Below, one piece after another: positions 45,891-57,953 of a DNA stretch of 64,000 nucleotides. The DNA is from Siphonodentalium dalli (taxonomy: Eukaryota; Mollusca; Scaphopoda; Gadilida; Siphonodentaliidae). Every line of letters starts with the position of its first letter. The stretch's first letter is position 1. The position numbers were made by a program, and so were the translations under genes. The notes below the pieces were generated by a model, which saw only the letters and a list, made by a program, of their open reading frames with translations, searched no databases and was not told the origin of the DNA. The DNA is taken from assembly GCA_032622095.1 (NCBI GenBank), contig CP136064.1:247351827-247415826 (forward strand), read 5' to 3'.

Positions 45891-45967
45891 CAATGAATCA
45901 CCTGATATTCAGGCATGTTTATTAAATGTACAATGAATCACCTGATATTCAGGCATGTTTATTAAAA
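45891..45967 (+). repeat. Tandem duplication of a 40-bp unit
   Basis: 'caatgaatcacctgatattc' + 'aggcatgtttattaaa' occurs at 45891 and again at 45931 with no mismatch over about 36 bp, so the duplication is recent. Confidence 0.9.
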
Positions 45968-46139
45968 CAAATCAGAACTGGATTAAACCGGAACTGACAT
46001 CGTCTGCTTCACTCTTTGCGTTCTGATACTAACATTTTCAAACTCAAAACGAGATACTATTGTGAAAGTTCCATATACCAAATATGGATAAAATTGGTTG
46101 ACGTCTGTTCAAGGTATTTGTTAAAGAAAAATTGCTATA

Positions 46140-46275
46140 AATCGAAACAAGTGCCATAACTCTGGTTAGAAAGTCGGGGCAGCCCAATTTTCTTAGAGCA
46201 GCTGCCGCATGTGACAATCAACACACATACCAAATATTGTCCGAATCCATCAACAATCGGCTGTTATATAGGCTT
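46140..46275 (+). repeat. Single diverged unit of the 'gccataactc' repeat
   Basis: 'gtgccataactctgg', 'cataccaaatattgtccgaa' and 'ccgtccctcgtcaaac' resemble the internal units and the tail of the 5.5-7.0 kb element, without its inverted ends. Confidence 0.5.
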
Positions 46276-46799
46276 AGGCCTACCTGCCAACCGTCCCTCG
46301 TCAAACCGTAAAGGTACGTTCATACGCTGGCAAAATTGCACTGTAAACTGCAAATATGCCATGCCCGATGGTCATTTTGTTAGCTGGCATTTTTGCAGGC
46401 TGCCAACTAGCTCGTGCTCCGTCGTGGCTGGCTGACAACAATCAACGACGATTTATGATAACGGCGTCTACCTCTTTGCCGGTGCCCACAAAACGAGGCC
46501 ACCAACAATAATTACAAGTATCTGTGTTGTCCTTTATTAGAATTGTGTATCTGGGAAGGCATTGATAGAACAGTTTGTTCTCAGCTATTGTCATATTCAT
46601 ATACATGTATACGCAAGGAATCTCATGACGTGGAATAAAGAGTTCCGAAAGTGGCACTTTTCAGAAATGTTGGAGCTAGGGGAAGGGGGCTGGAAAAATT
46701 GACACAGTGTCGCCAACTTCACCAAAGATATATATGATTTATGGAGGCACGGACTCAGTATGAATATTCGTTGTTTCAAATGTGCTTAATTCAATGAAC

Positions 46800-48850
46800 T
46801 TGACCAATTTCTTATTTATTGTCGACATTGCCACGTATCGGTCGGTATGGCACATTGAGATGTCCAGATAGCACAATTAGTTAATATATATACACTAGCA
46901 GGGTTACCCGGCGTTGCCCAGGTTAAAGTGATGGGAAACCCTCTGCATATTGTGTATATATGGTGGGAATAGATGATACTCTTGTTCAAAGCGCTACACA
47001 TATTCTCATAAATTATATATCCAAATAGCATCACAAAACAATTCTTACACACGGGATATTAGTAGTAGCTCACCATGTCGGATCGGGGCGATTGTCATTT
47101 TGTTTATCGCGATTAATCCGTCCCACCAATAAAGAACTATTTACTTATTTACAACTGCGTATACTTCAGACGTTATAACATGAACATCATAAACACATTA
47201 GTTCGCTAAAATAAAAGCCGACAATCGGGTTTTACATAGAGATGTATCAATCAATCTAGCAGGTTTGACTAAGATTTTTAGGACACCTGGTTATCATATC
47301 TCCATGAAGATACAGATGTTTTAAAGAAATGTCCAGGTGCTCCTCTGTTCATTGTGCTATATAGTGGCTAATTATTCTCAGTTTAAAAGAAATGTTGCTA
47401 TGCAGGTATATCAAATACACGTGCCCGACACAGAGCAATATTTTGAGTTGTTTATGTTAGGCGATGAGTCTGTTCTAAAACATGAAAGATATGCTCTGTA
47501 TATTGGGCAGATATAACCTTATCATATGTATATATTAAATATACATTTAAACCACAAACTTAGACTCATTATGGAGATGAATATATATAATATTGTCGAC
47601 ATTGCCACGTATCGGTCGGTATGGCACATTATATATGGAAATATATATTAATGAAATATATTAACGCACGATTTGATTCCTCATATCATATATAATGAAT
47701 ATATATATTTAATATATGGAAATGTATATTTAATATATACATATGATAAGGTTAATATATACATATGATAAGGTTATTATGGAGATGAATATATATAATA
47801 TATAATATATATAATATAGGTTATTATGGAGATGAAATTATATTGAATGGGGCAGACTCAATTGTGGTATAATATTAATATATATAAAATTGTGACGTTT
47901 TTAACACGCACGATTTGATTCCTCATATCATATTGGAGGTTCCTGAAAAGTCATGTTCCACTGACTCCGTTTTCTTTTATCTCAGAAGAAATTATATTTG
48001 ACGGCACACTGTGACCACTATTGTTGAACAGGTCTTCTATACATTTCCATATCTCTTGTAACTTTTTTGTGGAAATTATATTGAATGGGGCAGACTCAAT
48101 TGTGGTATAATATTAACATGAGCTATTCTAATATTTTAACATGCACCATTATCTTCCTCGTAAAAAGTTACCACTGCTAGAACGCCTTGGTGCCCTCTCG
48201 ATTGTACCCCGTGAAGTTATATATAGAACACATACAGACAGACATATATATTTGCAAATATATCTAGGCACCAAATGTGACGTTTTTAACACGCACGATT
48301 TGATTCCTCATATCATTTGAGATGAATTTGATGTTAATTGGCACTAAATATATTTGTATCAGTTTTGGTGACCCGCCTGTCCCTATTTCGGACTCAAGCG
48401 GCGCCATATTTGACATCATTAAACCACAAACTTAGACTCATTATGGAGATGAATATATATAAAATTGTTGAAAATTGGCGAGTATGCAAATTTGTAACAA
48501 ATTTAGACCCCCATATCTCTCATCCAAACGGCACCAATTTGGCGTATTTAAACCACACGATTAGATTCCCCGTATCACGGAGAAGAATATGTATCAGGCT
48601 GGTGGAAATCGACGCTAAACATATTGTTTATCCATTTTTGTGTCTATCTCACCCTCTGTGGACCCCTGTCTCGAATGGAACCACTTTTGACATCTTTAAA
48701 CCACACAATTAGACTCCTGATATCATGGAGATAAATATGTATAAGTTTGGTGCTAATCGGCGACTAAACAATTTTTGTTTATCAAACTTAGTGCCCACCC
48801 CACACCTCACACAAACAGCACCAATATAGCGTTTTTAAATCATATGATTA
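46800..48850 (+). repeat. Scrambled repeat mosaic
   Basis: Exact or near-exact blocks recur out of order. 'tcgacattgccacgtatcgg' + 'tcggtatggcacatt' occurs at about 46819 and 47594. 'ttttaacacgcacgatttga' + 'ttcctcatatcat' occurs at about 47897 and 48283. 'attatattgaatggggcaga' + 'ctcaattgtggtataat' occurs at about 47839 and 48074. 'aaaccacaaacttagactca' + 'ttatggagatgaatatat' occurs at about 47553 and 48423. A ~125-150-bp tandem with 'aaaccacacgattagattcc' spans 48420-48850. 'agggttacccggcgttgccc' (about 46900) is a widespread invertebrate repeat motif. AT-rich TATA tracts join the blocks. No gene. Confidence 0.75.
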
Positions 48851-49112
48851 ATTGTACATTGGTACATACTCCTTATCCTATGATAAGCTCGTCTCCAATT
48901 GTTGGTCGTTGCGGAGTCCTCAGTTACTTGTGACAAAGAAGCGGGACCTACAAATGAATAACTTTTAACCACCTCATCAGTTATGAATGTCATATCGTGC
49001 AATAATCTGGTGAGTGGTTGCTTGACGATATATTTATTTAATTTTGCCACGTCCCTGGAAATATTACATTCACTTGTTTCGGACATCAACCTGAACTTGA
49101 TCGCGATTTTGA

Positions 49113-49612
49113 TTAAAGGTACGGTTGGCCTTGGCGGTGGGTATCCTGTGAAAATATTTCCACCTGTTAAAAACCGCCACAAACAGAAAGAACATCAAAA
49201 TGTAGACAGACTTTGTCCGTATACAAATAAGAAATATCGCATAAACAGTATGTTATTGTCAAATGTTTGACCATTGTTATGTAAACAAAAGCATAAAATG
49301 TAACTTTTCTGGTGTTTGTTTATATTATGATGGTAAACACAAAGAGCGTTTTTTGTTGGTGAATTCCTGATATGGAACTAATAAAGAGCGTTTATGCCAT
49401 TTGTGTGTGGTTAGCCAGTAGCATTGTGCTGTCTTCTGTAACACAATCAGGCTCTTGCTTAGGTAAAATATAGTAGGTCTTTATGATAACATGCTGTTTA
49501 CGTGATGGTCATGGTATATATGAACGAAACTATGCGTTTTAATGTTTTTCTGTTTACGGTGATTAGAACAAATATGAATATTTTCGACAACTAAGGCCTC
49601 ACGTGCCTTTAA
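49113..49612 (-). mobile_element. TTAA-bounded MITE, copy 4
   Basis: 500 bp between TTAA at 49113-49116 and TTAA at 49609-49612, with ends AGGTACGGTTGGCC and (inverted) AGGCACGTGAGGCC. It is near-identical to copy 1 (7678-8182). The differences are mostly point changes and the loss of a few bases near 49440. Copies 1 and 4 form one subfamily, and copies 2 and 3 another. Confidence 0.85.
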
Positions 49613-50968
49613 TCTTAGTGCCCAAACTTGACCATGGAAACTGTATTTTGCAGGCGCTTTAATTGTGGGTAATGAAGACCCGACCCCGCCATCTGTTCAC
49701 CCACTTGAAATTTCTACGGCTGACAAAATAATTAAATATAGGAAGACTGCATTTTACTAAATATTGTATGACAATTAATCATGATATCATTGGGCCCTCT
49801 TAAAATATAATTTCCTTGAAAATGTGTACATCATATGCAATCTGAGTACACTATTAGTAGCTTAAAATCCCATTATAATATGTATTTAAAAAGTTGTCAT
49901 GGACAATCAGGGGAAGCATAATCCGTATTCATAATGATTCCTATAAGTTTACTCACAAATCTAAATTCTTTACAGCAACATCCCACCCAACACCCCTACC
50001 TCGAGTATTTTCATTGAGGGTCCATCACTAATGTCTGCGTTATTTGCACTGAGCTATAGAAAAACTCCAGTTAACATTTACAGTACAACTAATGTTGAAG
50101 GAGTCATTTCCTTTCAGATTGGGGATATAATATAATTAGTTAATGTTACAAATTAGACATACTCTTAACATGTGTATGAACTGTTTGAATTGAACAATAT
50201 AACATTCTTGGTTCAGGCTTTACATCATGGTTTGCATCAGCATGACCGATAAACATTTTCCAGTTGTTTAATTTTGGTCCAGTGGACTGTTAGAGCAGCA
50301 TCCTTTGTCAACGATAGGCTGCAAGAAAATCTGAAATCTTAATCTCAGGGCAACTGGGTACATTACATAAGTTTGTACAAGCATCAATTTCTGTCACCCC
50401 GACTGGACGATTTGTATTCTGAAAAGTGAATGACAAATTCTCATTTCATCCCATAATTAAAACAGAATTGTTGCTTCTTTCTTATGGCTTAGAAATTTTG
50501 AATGGGTATTCATTTTGTTTATCTCCATATTTCAACCGATTCATCCTAAATAGACACATTGTATATTTGAAACATCAATAGAAAAGACAGTAAAATGAAC
50601 ATTTGCCAGGAATAGTGGCCTGAATTGAAATTCTTAAAAAATTTACATTCATTTGAACATTTGGGCCAGTTATTCAAGCACAAAGTGTGATTATAAAGCA
50701 ACATATAATACTCAGGCCTAAAAATTTACATAATAATTTCATGCTCACATGATTTGAATGCGATTATATTTAGTGCTGACTCCATGACGACTATCCTGCT
50801 GTTGACCTGTATCGTGAATCGTTATCACTTTCACAGTTGTTCTGGGGTTGGTAGATGGAACTGTTTCTATTTTCAGTGATGGAGACATTTCTTTTTGTGA
50901 GAATATTTTGGCGGTGACATCTGGAGAGGAAATGGCGGACTCTCTGATGATGACGATAACAAGGAACT
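49613..50968. other. No gene recognised
   Basis: AT-rich, apparently unique sequence with no element ends, repeat unit or RNA gene recognised. The minus-strand frame at 50745-51005 begins without a credible start. It overlaps the possible terminal exon described next, in another frame. Confidence 0.45.
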
Positions 50969-51043
50969 TTAGACAAACGGCTGAGACAATTTCTCCCTGA
51001 GCCACGTTGGAGGAGAACTCATCTGTGGTTTGTCGTCAAACAT
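50969..51043 (-). CDS. Possible terminal exon of an unrecognised gene
   Basis: The minus strand shows a good acceptor (tttctatttcag at 51055-51044). It is followed by an open frame MFDDKPQMSSPPTWLREK..., 24 codons to TAA at 50969. This would fit the last exon of a gene whose earlier exons might be at 51666-51974. The phase joining has not been established, and no family is recognised. Confidence 0.2.
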   Translation of the reverse strand: MFDDKPQMSSPPTWLREKLSQPFV

Positions 51044-51186
51044 CTGAAATAGAAAGATGCCAAGCGCATGCTAATATTGCACCTAGATAGAATAACTCAC
51101 AACACACAAAACGTTTAATCATACAGCCAATGTTTCGGCTTCATTGCCTTATGTATAAGCAGTTGACTACATTTTAGGAATTGAAT

Positions 51187-51512
51187 TTAATGAACTGACT
51201 TAAAACCACAATGAGAAAAAACGACATGAAAGACAAATTTAGCATTAACACACAGAAATGATGACGATGATGAAATGAAATATACGGGATAAAAGGTCCC
51301 GTAAACATAGATACATATATAAGAACTCATGCATCTGAATACATCCCACATCCCATCCTTAGTGCTGGCTAAAGGTGTTGCTGCGGGACCAAAAACGTAT
51401 TTTTTTGACAGGTGTAGCTGATACATATCCCCGACAGCCAGTTTGACACATTGCCAAATGGCACAGTCACCGCCCTGAGCAGTGTCTGTCACCGGATATC
51501 CCTTAATTTCTT
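51187..51512 (-). CDS. Possible internal exon, unrecognised
   Basis: A minus-strand frame with protein-like composition: GGDCAIWQCVKLAVGDMY, then HLSKKYVFGPAATPLASTK and GMWDVF. It follows a weak candidate acceptor (aacag near 51513). The downstream end has no good donor in frame. The conserved-looking Cys/Trp content suggests a real protein ancestry, but I cannot name it, and it may be decayed. Confidence 0.25.
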
Positions 51513-51665
51513 TCGCCTGTTATGTATATTCACCAATGTGTCCGATACAGCCATTTACATTTCATACAGTACATTTGGAATTATTAGAGCTAGAGGCATA
51601 TTATTAAGCTTGTGTGTCATAACATAGTACAAAGAATTTAGAATTTGAACATTGTGATAACTTAC

Positions 51666-51974
51666 CTAATAATTCCACAAATTTGGGGAATCGCTCCATA
51701 ATCGGCCCAAATCTTGTGTTATTATCCATGATCCAGCACCGCCTTACTTCCCTGTAAGCTGTCACGTGGCCAAATATTTCACTTTTTGAATGGGCTGTTA
51801 TCGTGTTTGCTTCATATTCATGGATATCGGGAATACACATTGGTGGTGATTCTTCGGCACCAATCGATCATTTTGTTGTATACATCTGAGTAATACTAAT
51901 CATGTCGTTAGACCGTTTATTTCTTATGTAATTTCCTAGGAAGCCAGTGTGCGCCTTTGGTCGAAATAATGTTC
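51666..51974 (-). CDS. Possible exon with canonical splice sites and one in-frame TGA
   Basis: The minus strand has a strong acceptor (ttgccttttattacag, ending at 51975). It has a perfect donor (attag then GTAAGT) after 51666. The frame between reads TLFRPKAHTGFLGNYIRNKR..., then a TGA at 51868-51870, then SIGAEESPPMCIPDIHEYEA and on to MERFPKFVELL. Both splice signals and the open frame argue for an exon. The TGA argues that it is a pseudogene, that the true exon starts after the stop at a different acceptor, or that my frame is wrong. No family is recognised. Confidence 0.3.
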
Positions 51975-52039
51975 CTGTAATAAAAGGCAAATTAAGTAAT
52001 TTGTTTACCCCAGTCTCTTAAAAAACAAACAAGTATACA

Positions 52040-52262
52040 CATCTTATCAAGCTTGAGCTATTGTTATGGGTTGGCGTCGGGCATCCTTTGGCTCACCCTA
52101 CAGGCCGCATCCCTCACCCGATCATCACCAAACTTTATATGAATCGTCGGGGTGACCTCTAGATGGGAGCCATTTTGCCGGAAAACAAACATGGCCCCTA
52201 GCCGCCATTTTGGATTTCAAATTTGAATCCACCGGCATACCCTGCAGCTCCCATTTAATGGA
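52040..52262 (+). repeat. Lone relative of the 22-kb 'catggcc..ccatcttggattt' block
   Basis: 'gcttgagctattgttatggg', 'ccctacaggccgcatccc', 'gatcatcaccaaacttta', 'acctctagatgggag' and 'aacatggcccctagccgcc' follow the order of the 22085-22760 block. Single copy, no terminal repeats seen. Confidence 0.6.
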
Positions 52263-52429
52263 GAAATGTTTGAAATGAAAATTTCATTTACACAATACAA
52301 TCTATTTACTGAAACTGTTTGGCATTCATTCTTCTTTATCATTCTATTATTGACTGCTCAGTATAAAATTATTAACGCCTCGGATTGCCTCCCCAAGTTG
52401 AGAGCTAATGTGTCATTGACACTTTCATT

Positions 52430-52530
52430 TATGGATATTCACCAATGTATCCGATTCAGCCACTGATATATCATAAATTACATTTTGATTTGGAGCTAAT
52501 TTAGAAGAATCTAGTGGCATAATTCCGAAT
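52430..52530 (+). repeat. Diverged copy of 51505-51605
   Basis: 'tattcaccaatgtatccgat' + 'tcagcca' and then 'tagtggcataatt' resemble 'tattcaccaatgtgtccgat' + 'acagcca' and 'tagaggcatatt' about 0.9 kb to the left. The left copy lies between the two exon-like pieces. Confidence 0.5.
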
Positions 52531-53107
52531 CTTAACCTTTATGTGCAGATATATGATGGAATGAATGGTATGACCGTCAACGTTATTGGCTGCCATGCCA
52601 GGCTGTTGTCAATATTCTGGAATTACGCCTGGCACAAGTTTCATGAACCAAATTGTTGAATTGCGAATTACATGGCTTTTCTCCGGAGTCCCACACCGCA
52701 TGCTTGGAGTATTTGTCATTTTGTTATATTATCACACACTTTTGTAGAAGAAAGTATCCAGTCATATCATAAAAAGTGGCTTTCAAACAATGAAATGAAC
52801 AAGCAGCACTCGATTTAATATCTATATCAGAACAGTTATTCCATGTTGAGATTTGATTCGTGACGAAATTCCTAATTCGCATGATGGTAGCTACTCTTGG
52901 CATGACGTTTGTTTTCTTTACAGTTTATTTTATTATTTGGTCCACCTAGTTTAGCTGAATGGGTCATTGTCGCCACAATTTGGGGGGTTTGGGTAATTCA
53001 CGAACGTTTTTTGTTTTTGTTTAAACATATCTTTATTGTAATATGAATCATACGTGACACGTAGTGGAGCAACCACACATGCTGTATCCCGAATTTGCTT
53101 TTCATCA
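52531..53107. other. No gene recognised
   Basis: AT-rich sequence leading into the 37-bp array. No element ends or open frames of note. Confidence 0.45.
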
Positions 53108-56100
53108 CCAACGCAGGTCCCGTCATAAAATAATTAATGCTGCACCAGCACAGCTGCCGTCATGAAATGGTTAATGCTGCTCCAATGCAGCTCCCACCAT
53201 GGAAGGGTTAATGCTGGACCAGCACAGCTACATGTCACGAAAGGGTTAATGTTGCACCAGCACATATCCCATCATAAAATAGTTAATGCTGCACCAACGC
53301 AGCTCCCGTCATGAAATAATTAATGCTGCACCAGCGCAACTCCCGTCATGAATGAGTTAATGCTGCACCAACGCAGCTCCCGTCATTAAATAATTAATGC
53401 TACACCAGCACAGCTCCCGTCATGAAATAATTAATGCTGCCCCAACACAGCTCCCGTCATGAAAGAATTAATGCTGCACCAGCACAGCTCCCGTCACCAA
53501 AGCGTTAACGCTGCACCAATGCAGCTCCCGTCACGAAAGGGTTAATGCTGCACCAACGCAGCTCCCGTCATAAAAAGGTTAATGCTGCACCAGCACAGCT
53601 CCCATCATGAAAGAATTAATGCTGCCCAACGCAGCTCCCGTCATGAAAGAATTAATGCTGCCCCAACACAGCTCCCGTCATGAAAGAATTAATGCTGCAC
53701 CAGCACAGCTCCCGTCACCAAAGCGTTAACGCTGCACCAATGCAGCTCCCGTCACGAAAGGGTTAATGCTGCACCAACGCAGCTCCCATCATCAAATAAC
53801 TAATGCTGCACCAACGCAGCTCTCGTCATGAAATAATTAATGCTGCACCAGCGCAGCTCCCATCATCAAATAATTAATGCTGCACCGACGCAGCTCCCGT
53901 CATGATAGAGTAATGCTGCACCAACGCAGCTCCCATAATCAAATAATTAATGCTGCACTAACGCAGCTCCCGTCATGAAAGAGTTAATGCTGCACCAACG
54001 CAGCTCCCAAAATCAAATAATTAATGCTGCACTAACGCAGCTCCCGTCATGAAATAGTTAATGCTGCACCAACGCAGCTCCCATTATAATTATCAAATAA
54101 TTAACGCTGCACCAACGCAGCTCCCGTCATGAAATGTATTAATACTGCACCAGCGCAGCTCCCGTCATGAAAGAGTTAATGCTGCACCAATGCAGCTCCC
54201 ATCATCAAATAATTAATGATGCACCAACGCAGCTCCCGTCATGAAACAATTAATGCTGCACCAGCTCAGCTCCCGTCGTGAAAGAGTTAATGCTGCATCA
54301 ACGCAGCTCCCGTCATCAAATAATTAATGCTGCACCAGCGCAGCTCCCGTCATGAGAGAGTTAATGCTGCACCAACGTAGTTCCCATCATCAAATAATTA
54401 ATGCTGCACCAACGCAGCTCCCGTCATGAAAGAGTTAATGCTGCATCAACGCAGCTCCCGTCATGAATGGGTTAATGCTGCACCAACGCAGCTCCCGTCA
54501 TGAAATAATTAATGCTGCACCAAGCGCGGGCTCCCATCATCAAATAATTAATGCTGCACCAACGCAGCTCCCTTCATGAAATAATTAATGCTGCACCAGC
54601 GCAGCTCCCGTCATGAAAGGGTTAATGCTGCACCAACGCAGCTCCCATCATCAAATAGTTAATGCTGCACCAACGCAGCTCCCTTCATGAAATAACTATG
54701 CTGCAACAACGCAACTGCCGTCATGGTCCCACCATGGAAGGGTTAATGCTGGACCAGCACAGCTACCCGTCATGAAAGGGTTAATGCTGCACTAGCACAT
54801 ATCCCATCATAAAATAGTTAATGCTGCACCAACGCAGCTCCCGTCATGAAATAATTAATGCTGCACCAGCGCAGCTCCCGTCATGAATTAGTTAATGCTG
54901 CACCAACGCAGCTCCCGTCATTAAATAATTAATGCTGCACCAGCCCAGATCCCGTCATGAAATAATTAATGCTGCATCAGCGCAGCTCCCGTCATGAAAG
55001 GGTTAATACTGCAACAACACAGCTCCCGTCATAAAAAGGTTACTGCTGCACCAGCACAGCTCCCATCATGAAAGAATTAATGCTGCCCAACGCAGCTCCA
55101 GTCATGAAAGAATTAATGCTGCCCCAACGCAGCTCCCATCATCAAATAACTAATGCTGCACCAACGCAGCTCCCGTCATGAAATAATTAATGCTGCACCA
55201 GCGCAGCTCCCATCAGCAAATAATTAATGCTGCACCAACGCCGCTCCCGTCATGAAAGAGTTAATGCTGCACCAACGCAGCTCCCATAATCAAATAATTA
55301 ATGCTGCACTAACGCAGCTCCCGTCATGAAATAGTTAATGCTGCACCATCGCAGCTCCCATAATCAAATAATTAATGCTGCACTAACGCAGCTCCCGTCA
55401 TGAAAGAGTTAATGCTGCACCAACGCAGCTCCCATCATCAAATAATTAACGCTGCACCAACGCAACTCCCGTCATGAAATGTATTAATACTGCACCAGCG
55501 CAGCTCCCGTCATGAAAGAGTCAATGCTGCACCAATGCAGCTCCCATCATGAAATAAGTAATGCTGCACCAACGCAGCCCCGTCCTGAAATAATTAATGG
55601 TGCACCAGCGCAGCTCCCGTCATGAAATAGTTAATGCTGCACCAACGCAGCTCCCGTCATGAAATGTATTAATACTGCACCAGCGCAGCTCCCGTCATGA
55701 AAGAGTCAATGCTGCACCAATGCAGCTCCCATCATCAAATAATTAATGCTGCACCAACGCAGCTCCCGTCATGAAATAATTAATGCTGCACCAGCTCAGC
55801 TCCCGCCATGAAAGTTAATGTTGCACCAACGCAGCTCCCGTCATCAAATAATTAATGCTGCACCAGCGCAGCTCCCATCATGGGAGAGTTAATGCTGCAC
55901 CAACGCGTAACTCCCATCATCAACGCAGCTCCCGTCGTGAAATAATTAATGCTGCACTAGCGCAGCTCCCGCCATGAAATAGTTAATGCTGCACCAACTC
56001 GGGCTCCCATCATCAAATAATTAATGCTGCACCAACGCAGCTCCCTTCATGAAATAATTAATTCTGCACCAGCGCAGCTCCCGTCATGAAATAGTTAATG

Positions 56101-56189
56101 CTGCACCAACGCAGCTCCCATCATCAAATATTTAATGCTGCACCAACGCAGCTCCCTTCATGAAATAACTAATCCTGCACCAACTCAAC
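53108..56189 (+). repeat. 37-bp satellite array, about 80 copies, dyad in each unit
   Basis: The consensus unit is 'ttaatgctgcaccaacgcag' followed by 'ctcccgtcatgaaataa'. The step is 37 bp (e.g. 53283 to 53320), with occasional 35-39 bp units. Each unit contains GCTGC..GCAGC, a 5-bp stem over a 7-nt loop. Variants alternate between 'caacgcag' and 'cagcgcag', and between 'gtcatgaaa' and 'atcatcaaa', giving dimer-like patterns (e.g. 53840-54110). Blocks of several units are duplicated (e.g. 53605-53800 against 53430-53560). Spacers are not unique, so it is not a CRISPR. A solo unit is at about 11943. Confidence 0.95.
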
Positions 56190-56896
56190 TACACTCTTAA
56201 AACGACTGTGTGGTAGAACCACACAGTTACCACACAGTTTGTGTAGCCATTTGATCGAGCACAACATTGTGTGGTGAATTGTGTGGCAAATGATCACACA
56301 TCTGTTGTGTGGCGGTGGCGAACAAACTGTGTGGATCGACCAAACAACTTGTTCTTTGTAGGCACACATTAAATGTGTGCTAAGTTGCGCACAAGCTTGT
56401 GTGGATGCAGATGAACAGTTTATGTGTGGTAACTGACCTACATAGTTGTGTAGTTGACACACACAAAGCTGTTTGGGTCCATCACATTTATTTGTTCGTT
56501 GAATGGACACAAATATGTTTGCACCAAGGAAACAATATGTTCACCGCTACCACACAAGATTGTATTGTTAGTGTACGTGGCACAATGTTGTTGTGCGAGA
56601 CTACACATATGTGTTAATCACATGCGTACACATTTGTGTGGTTGATCCAAACAATAGTGTTCACCGCCATTACACTTTTTGTATTGTTATTGTACACAAT
56701 GTTGTTGGGCGAGACTACACATATGTGTTAATAACATGCGTACACATTTGTGTGGTTGATCCAAACAATTTTGTTCACAGCCACTACACTATTTGTATTG
56801 TTCTTGTACACAATGCTGTTGGGCAAGACAACACATATGTGTTAATTACATGTGTACAAATTTGTGTGGTCGATCCAAACAATAGGCTGCTAATCC
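56190..56896 (+). repeat. TG/CA-rich block with a 114-bp tandem unit
   Basis: The first half (56190-56480) is dense in 'gtgtgg' and 'ccacac' words in both orientations and can fold on itself. In the second half a 114-bp unit ('gcgagactacacatatgtgt', 'acacatttgtgtgg', 'gatccaaacaat') starts near 56595, 56709 and 56823. The ORFs on both strands follow the repeat. It adjoins the 37-bp array directly. Confidence 0.8.
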
Positions 56897-57953
56897 TGCA
56901 AAAAAACTAAAATCATATTCAACGAAGAGTGTTTACACCGATATTTATTGGCCATACATATAGTTCGGCTACCGTTGGACGTCTTTTTTCCTGCCATACA
57001 TATGAAATGTTATAGTCTACTGATGCTTGACGTGCGGCGCTGGACGTTTTCGAATATTAACTTATCAAACAGCAAACATGCATATCCCGGGGATCCGCGG
57101 CCTTCTTTTGTGTACACAGCAGAAATCGTGATTGTCGAATGATATAGTATAGCTATAGTCTTTAATTTCAATAATACAACGACACAAAACAAAACAGCCG
57201 TTTAACACATTCACATCATATTTTGGTCATCCGACGATATTTCAAAGAAATTTTAAACTATAAGCGTGCATGTTTCAGTTCCATCAATGGGTTTCACACC
57301 AATAACTAGAATTTTCCTCCAACTTGAATGTATTGGAACAATTAATTCGAAAGTCAGTCTCTGCTATATATATACATATATATGTATATTGCTATACTGG
57401 TTGGCTGTCTTACGTCAGACTCACCCTCACGTGTGTAGAAGAACAAGCTCTAAAACTAACTAATGCTTTCTGAGATCCCTTGAACTATACAAGAACATTA
57501 AGGGCTCCAAAGATGAAAGTCTTTTTGAATGTATATATATCGGTGCAATATCTGGGGAGAAATCTCGAGTTCACGAAGAATAGAAGTCATCGCCTCTTGC
57601 ACAGAAAGCAAATTACAGCACATGACATATCATCATATGTATACCAAAATCATTGATTGTGGAATTTGTGTCTAACTCATACATTCCACCATGGTTCTTG
57701 GTTGGTTGACTATAGTTTATCTGCGTCGTTGCCAAGGCAGTCATGTCCATATCTTGTTATTTACATCGACGTCATGCGCATGCGTCAACATTAAAGCCGT
57801 TTGAAATTTTGGGAAGGAAAAAACCGATCAAAAGTAAAAAATCCGAGATTAATTTTCGCATATACCAGGATATAAATGTTTATTGGATTACATGGACTAA
57901 TATGTGCCGTGACTTTCTGAATAAAAAGGTACGATGGCAGTGATATCTACTTT
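56897..57953. other. Region upstream of the LINE ORF1; 5' end not located
   Basis: The intact LINE must begin somewhere in the last few hundred bases before 57954, but I see no clear 5' boundary or target duplication. The less AT-rich part at about 57690-57800 ('cgtcgttgccaaggcagtca', 'gacgtcatgcgcatgcg') could belong to its 5' UTR or promoter. The rest is AT-rich, without a supported gene. Confidence 0.4.

Noticed and set aside
51868-51870. In-frame TGA as a selenocysteine codon
   Set aside because: No homologue, no SECIS-like structure recognised, and the exon itself is uncertain. A pseudogene or wrong exon boundary is simpler.
53108-56189. CRISPR-like array (37-bp period)
   Set aside because: There are no unique spacers: the whole 37 bp repeats. 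The window is eukaryotic and has no cas genes.
57010-57192. Minus-strand 60-codon ORF upstream of the LINE
   Set aside because: No start or splice context and no recognised family; chance open frame.
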